Shown here: positions 21,046 to 25,273 of the stretch, in pieces
Layout: every line of letters begins with the position of its first letter
How positions within the stretch are numbered: the stretch's first letter is position 1
Source of the DNA: a virus
Virus record (IMG/VR): IMGVR_UViG_3300005935_000121
Coordinates: 1-25,273 of that record
Direction: 5' to 3' (one strand)
DNA length: 25,273 bases
The notes under the pieces: generated by a model
What the model was told of the DNA's origin: nothing
What the model saw: the letters and a program-made list of their open reading frames with translations, nothing else
The model's database searches: none
Position numbers and translations under genes: made by a program

Positions 21046-23654
21046 TGCATAGATGGAAAAACAAAGACGGTATTATTATTACCTTAGCTGACGAACCGCA
21101 GATTTTCGGGCAATTTCACACTAACCAGAAAAAGGGATGGACATATTTAGGTAAAGAAACATCAACCACTAAGCTTACATTGAAGAAGTCTGGCAAGCAG
21201 TTATGGAACCTATGTGGTGCTGAAGTCCGTGAACGTTCTATAGATTGGGCACTAGATAAGCGTCCTAGAGTAGTTCTCGTTGTGGATACACACGATTGGT
21301 CTTTTGCTGAGACAGCTAAGCAGATTATTAGCCATTTGAGCGATAGATTCCAATTCGCAGTAGTACCAATGTACTCAAAACCACAGCATAAAGGTATTGA
21401 ATGCGATATCGTTTATTGCTTATGGCACTCGGCACATAAAAATATTAAAGAAATGTACGATGCTAAAGCCTATATAGGTAATCTTACAGATCATTATTCA
21501 TCATTTCAAGAAGCTATAGACACTTATGACGGGTGGACCTGTTCTAACTTTATGTTATTTCAGGAGTTATGTGAACAAGTAGATCCAAGCAAGGTAAAAC
21601 TTGTTAGCGTAGGTGTGGATAGTAGTCGCTTTGTTTGTTCCCCCGGCAAGGCGGCTGCTCCCACCTTTAAAATTGGGTGGACAGGGAATACCAATACTAT
21701 CAGTAATATCAAGGGTCTTCCAGAGATAAAGGAAGCATGTAAATTAGCTGATGTTGAGCTATTAGTCCAAGATGCAGCTACTAATCCTATACAACATGAC
21801 CAGATGTACGATGAATTCTATTCTAAGATCTCATGTTATGTCTGTGCCTCAGAATTAGAAGGTACTCCAACACCTGTGTTAGAAGCTTTGTCTTGTGGTA
21901 TTCCTGTCATTACGACTAGAGTAGGTATTACATCTCAAGTAATCAAGCATGGCGTGAATGGATTCTTCATTCCTAATAGAGAACCAGCAACAATCGCTGG
22001 AGCTATAGAAGCCATTACCAAACTAGATACCAATACTATACAACGTACTAGTAGAGCATCAATATATCCTTATTCATGGGATAAACAAATTAAACTACTA
22101 GAAGATATGTTTGATAGCTATATAGATAACCCTATTAAAAGAACTAAGAAGGTAATACTAAAGAAATCCAACAAGAAGTATGTATCTCTCCTAGTACCGT
22201 ACTATAATGGATTACGATTCATTCCAGAACTAATGAAGAACCTGGAATCACAAGACCTTTCTAACACAAAGGTCTATTTCTACGATGATGGTAGCACTGA
22301 TGGATCATCCTATATGGTACAATCCTTAGCTCATAACTTAGGAACTGAGGGTAAAGACTACGAATTCTATACTAATGAATCCCGTCAGGGAATTGCGGCC
22401 ACGATAAATTTATTTATCAAGGAAGCTAAAGAACCGTATATCCTTAAACAGGATGTAGATGATCTATGTGAACCCGATAGAGTCTCAACATTACTCAGTA
22501 TTATCCTAGAGAAGGAAGTATCTGCCGTATTTGGCAATATTGAATGGTTCATGGGTAGTGACACTGAGATTAGATATCCTATGGACTGGATGAAGACCAA
22601 TAAGTCAGAAGAATTCATTAAAAACGAATATCTTCAAACTCCCTGTAATTGTAGAGTTTCCTTTGCCCAATGTTTATGTGATAGAAATGTGTTTAAAGAC
22701 GTAATAGGGTTTTTAGACGAACAATTAAAATATGGTGAGGATCAGGAAATTATAGCTAGGTTTATGTATAGTGGTTTACCATTTGCTTTAGATACTAAGC
22801 CTACCTATTTATACCGTAAACACATTGGATCAACTACATCAGGACATGCACCAATATCTATCTCAAAGAAGGAGATATGGACAAGAATGCCTAACTATAG
22901 TAGAATACTACATATACCAAAGAGAAATGTTCTTCTCTCAAGTTATTTTTTCGGCGCACCAGATCCTCAAGATAACAACAACCAAGTAGAGGCTAATGAC
23001 CCAAGTAAGATAGATAACTACTACAACAGTATAGAAAAACACTTAGACAATATTGACCTTATAATATTTCATGATGGTCTATCTAAGGAATTTATGAGTC
23101 TATATCCAAAGATAATCTTTAAGTACCACGAGTTAGATTTTTTTTCGACGAATGATGAGCGATTTCTTGCTTATGTGGAATATCTAAACAATAGAAAAGA
23201 TTATACAGATAGAGTACTAATGACAGACCTATTTGATGTAGTATTCACTAAGAACCCTTTCGACCTAATAAGTAATGAATATAAGCTATACTGTGGTCTA
23301 GATGAAAGAGAGAACATCATCTCTAATAACGGTTGGGTAATGGATAAGATGAAAGAAGCCTTTAATAAAGTAGTCTATGAAGACAAACAGATTCTCAATG
23401 CAGGAGCGATAGGAGGAACTATACAACCAGTACTAAATCTCCTAAACCTAATGAAAGACACATTCATATCCCTAGATAGCAATAAGAACATAAACATGGC
23501 CGTATACAATAAGGCAGTCTATGACTTATTTTCCGATGAGGAAATACACAAGGGCGCGCCATTTACCTCACGCTTCAAACGTTTTGAGAGACATAGTACC
23601 AGTAGATTCAAGAGGTACTCTAAGCATAGTAAGGCATACATTATCCACAAGTAG
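21045..23654 (+). CDS. Three-domain glycosyltransferase fusion protein
   Basis: An 869-residue protein. Residues 1-70 are a small leader. Residues about 75-360 are a GT-B (GT4-like) enzyme: IGWTGNTNTISNIKGL, then ELEGTPTPVLEALSCGIPVITTRVGI (from about 269) with the sugar-nucleotide-binding Glu. Residues about 375-610 are a GT2 domain: VSLLVPYYNG, YFYDDGSTDGS (about 412), ILKQDVDDLCEPDR (about 468) and GEDQEIIARF (about 564). Residues about 625-869 are a third, GT-A-like domain with VLMTDLFDVVF (about 725), QILNAGAIGGT (about 784) and an end like FTSRFKRF...AYIIHK. All three keep their key motifs. It probably builds a short chain of different sugars; the acceptor is unknown. Confidence 0.8.
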   Translation: MHRWKNKDGIIITLADEPQIFGQFHTNQKKGWTYLGKETSTTKLTLKKSGKQLWNLCGAEVRERSIDWALDKRPRVVLVVDTHDWSFAETAKQIISHLSDRFQFAVVPMYSKPQHKGIECDIVYCLWHSAHKNIKEMYDAKAYIGNLTDHYSSFQEAIDTYDGWTCSNFMLFQELCEQVDPSKVKLVSVGVDSSRFVCSPGKAAAPTFKIGWTGNTNTISNIKGLPEIKEACKLADVELLVQDAATNPIQHDQMYDEFYSKISCYVCASELEGTPTPVLEALSCGIPVITTRVGITSQVIKHGVNGFFIPNREPATIAGAIEAITKLDTNTIQRTSRASIYPYSWDKQIKLLEDMFDSYIDNPIKRTKKVILKKSNKKYVSLLVPYYNGLRFIPELMKNLESQDLSNTKVYFYDDGSTDGSSYMVQSLAHNLGTEGKDYEFYTNESRQGIAATINLFIKEAKEPYILKQDVDDLCEPDRVSTLLSIILEKEVSAVFGNIEWFMGSDTEIRYPMDWMKTNKSEEFIKNEYLQTPCNCRVSFAQCLCDRNVFKDVIGFLDEQLKYGEDQEIIARFMYSGLPFALDTKPTYLYRKHIGSTTSGHAPISISKKEIWTRMPNYSRILHIPKRNVLLSSYFFGAPDPQDNNNQVEANDPSKIDNYYNSIEKHLDNIDLIIFHDGLSKEFMSLYPKIIFKYHELDFFSTNDERFLAYVEYLNNRKDYTDRVLMTDLFDVVFTKNPFDLISNEYKLYCGLDERENIISNNGWVMDKMKEAFNKVVYEDKQILNAGAIGGTIQPVLNLLNLMKDTFISLDSNKNINMAVYNKAVYDLFSDEEIHKGAPFTSRFKRFERHSTSRFKRYSKHSKAYIIHK

Positions 23655-23728
23655 TAAATGTCATGAATGTCACAACTAAAAGTAACTACATAGCAATAAT
23701 ACTATACTCACATAACACAGGGGAACAA

Positions 23729-24442
23729 ATGAAATATAACATCCTTACAGTAGCTAACCATTCCTATTTTAATTTCCTGAAGCTTTTTATTTCTTCCGCG
23801 AGAAGATATCTCCCAGAAAATAAGATAAACTTCCTATATGTGTACGATACGGGACTCACTTCTCAGGATCTGGAGTGGTTATCCACAAGAGATGTAGTAG
23901 TAAGACCTACTAAGGTAGATATGGCTAAAATGGACAATATTCATGATGAAGTATGGGAAACCATAACGTATTCAAAGACTTCCTTCCTTAAAGATAGTCT
24001 TATGAGAGACCCTACTCCTACTATAATGGTAGATGTAGACTGTATGTTCGTTAATGATATGTTCTTTTGGCTAGAATTATTTGAAGGTAATAGAGACTTT
24101 ATCTTATGTCGTACTACCTATAAGAAGCCTAAGTATATTGGATGTTTTTTTGCCGCGATTGACATAAAAGAATCTCTTCCCTTCCTTGATCTGTGGATAA
24201 AACAGATACCTAAGATGAATACAATGGTAAAAGAAAGCCCAGCCCTAAGTAAAGTAGTAGAAGACCATAGCCTACAATACAACTATGGGGAGATAAGAGA
24301 TAAGGTTATATGTGCCCCAGTACATCTAACAACACCAGATAGTTGTATATTACACATGAAGTCCTATAAGGACATAAGAACAGTAGATCAACGTATAACC
24401 CAGAAAGAAGTACTACCATACCTAAAGGAGCTAGATCTATAA
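23729..24442 (+). CDS. Glycosyltransferase-like GT-A protein
   Basis: About 237 residues from the ATG at 23729, which has AGGGGA just upstream; an in-frame ATG at 23663 would add 22 residues but has no ribosome site. MKYNILTVANHSYFNFLKLFISSARRYLP and FLYVYDTGL are the first strands. TPTIMVDVDCMFVND carries the DxD metal motif. CFFAAIDIKESLPFLDLWIKQIP, DHSLQYNYGEI and CILHMKSYKD match the acceptor part and terminal metal His of GT8-like enzymes. It is related in type to the third domain of the preceding protein. It overlaps the ATP-grasp gene by TAATG. Confidence 0.68.
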   Translation: MKYNILTVANHSYFNFLKLFISSARRYLPENKINFLYVYDTGLTSQDLEWLSTRDVVVRPTKVDMAKMDNIHDEVWETITYSKTSFLKDSLMRDPTPTIMVDVDCMFVNDMFFWLELFEGNRDFILCRTTYKKPKYIGCFFAAIDIKESLPFLDLWIKQIPKMNTMVKESPALSKVVEDHSLQYNYGEIRDKVICAPVHLTTPDSCILHMKSYKDIRTVDQRITQKEVLPYLKELDL

Positions 24443-25273
24443 TGGGACTTAAGATAGGTATCCTAGAGAATAGGGACTATGATCGTAAGCATAAGATACT
24501 CAATGCTGCTTTCGTAGAAGGATGTAAGAAATATGATATGGAGTATGAGTTCATAGACTTCCATGCTTATGATTGGTATGAGAAGGTAATGGACCCTACC
24601 TTTGATGGATTCTTTCATCGTGCTATGTACTGGCCTAATGAGAAAGATATGGCTATGGAGAAGATCTATGCCATGGAACAAGCAGGACTAATAGTACATC
24701 CTACATCTAACATGATAATGCTCTATGAGAACAAGAGGGCTATAGCCCATTACTTACAGCTTAATGGCTTCCCTTATATACCCACAATGGTATGCTACAA
24801 GAGAGATGAAGCTATGATTGCAGGAGAGGTACTAGGCTTCCCTATAGTAGTGAAGACTAGCCTAGGTAGTAGTTCTCATGGTGTTAGTATAGTTAGGGAT
24901 AAGGAAGAACTTATGGCGCGGGTAGATACATCCTTCTCCTCTGGGATACCATCAGTACAAAAACACCACCTAAGTAGACATTCAATAGAGTACGACTCCA
25001 TCATCCTACAGAAGTTTATCCCTAATGCCACAGAATGGAGAATAACTGTGTGCGGAAATAAATATTGGGGAAGGATCAATGATAAACCTACTAAGGACTT
25101 CAGAGCTTCTGGTACTGGACTAATCATATATGATGATCCCCCTAGAGAAGTATTAGATATAGCAAGGAGACTAAGAGTAGCTATGAAGACAGATATCTTC
25201 TGTGTGGATATCCTAGAGAGTGATGGAGAGTATTACATCAGTGAGTTCTCTGTCCTATTCGGCACTGTAGGTA
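24442..25273 (+). CDS. ATP-grasp ligase, RimK-like (3' end outside window)
   Basis: The frame stays open from the TAATG start at 24442 to the window end (at least 277 residues). Visible parts: MGLKIGILENRDYD, a preATP-grasp region with GFFHRAMYWPNE, then GFPIVVKTSLGSSSHGVSIV (ATP-binding Gly-rich loop, from about residue 132), ILQKFIPNATEWRITVCG (from about 188) and FCVDILESDGEYYISEFS (from about 252; metal-binding Asp and Glu). These are hallmarks of ATP-grasp carboxylate-amine ligases, which join a carboxylate to an amine through acyl phosphate. With glycosyltransferases upstream, it may attach an amino acid or peptide to a glycan or protein (inference). Confidence 0.82.
   Translation, partial: MGLKIGILENRDYDRKHKILNAAFVEGCKKYDMEYEFIDFHAYDWYEKVMDPTFDGFFHRAMYWPNEKDMAMEKIYAMEQAGLIVHPTSNMIMLYENKRAIAHYLQLNGFPYIPTMVCYKRDEAMIAGEVLGFPIVVKTSLGSSSHGVSIVRDKEELMARVDTSFSSGIPSVQKHHLSRHSIEYDSIILQKFIPNATEWRITVCGNKYWGRINDKPTKDFRASGTGLIIYDDPPREVLDIARRLRVAMKTDIFCVDILESDGEYYISEFSVLFGTVG

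Noticed and set aside
1-25273. CRISPR arrays, insertion sequences or an integration module
   Set aside because: No regularly spaced repeats, transposase, integrase, excisionase or attachment-site repeat could be recognised.

Overview
The window is a stretch of an AT-rich tailed-phage genome (Caudoviricetes). It carries the end of a tape-measure-like protein, a tail/appendage module, an endolysin, small and large terminase subunits, a scaffold-like protein, an HK97-fold-type major capsid protein, two tRNA genes and three free-standing HNH homing endonucleases. No integrase, repressor or other lysogeny gene is visible. Promoters look like host sigma-70 sites (TTGACA, 17 bp, TATAAT-like) and ribosome sites are AGGAG-type, so the host is a bacterium with standard signals. 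The host cannot be named from this sequence. An M15-type endolysin and the style of the tail proteins lean weakly towards a Gram-negative host.

Layout. (1) 1-9648, plus strand: tape-measure C-terminus, a tail hub/baseplate-like protein, two pairs of tandem paralogues (2143/2872 and 3667/5223), a lectin-like protein whose C-terminal two thirds is clearly GC-richer than everything around it, an appendage protein and small coupled genes ending in a one-TM coiled-coil protein. Nearly all are joined by TAATG or ATGA overlaps. (2) 9653-9681: a bidirectional terminator. (3) 9688-16197, minus strand: an operon read from a promoter at 16252-16280. In transcription order it holds a membrane protein, HNH-2, a capsid-like short protein, a zinc ribbon, a small protein, TerS, TerL, HNH-1 (with its own promoter), a small protein, a calcineurin-like phosphoesterase, a small basic ORF and the endolysin. 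(4) 16198-17242: the divergent control region with several rightward promoters, hairpins, tRNA-Ala(GGC) and tRNA-Thr(AGT). (5) 17243-18975: scaffold and major capsid protein, closed by a strong terminator that has a promoter built into it. (6) 19092-25273, plus strand: HNH-3 with a doubled N-terminal zinc domain, an AT-hook protein, a small protein, then a sugar/surface-modification cluster: a GT2-like protein, an 869-residue protein with three fused glycosyltransferase-like domains, another GT-A protein and an ATP-grasp ligase cut by the window end.

The most interesting points are: a 151-residue protein in the leftward operon that aligns with the C-terminal half of this phage's own capsid protein; an out-of-frame remnant of a further HNH gene just behind HNH-2; short hairpins at or near the predicted start of most transcripts; the terminator/promoter overlap behind the capsid gene; the foreign-looking lectin domain; and the fused glycosyltransferase protein. 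No portal gene is present between terminase and capsid, where it is often found.
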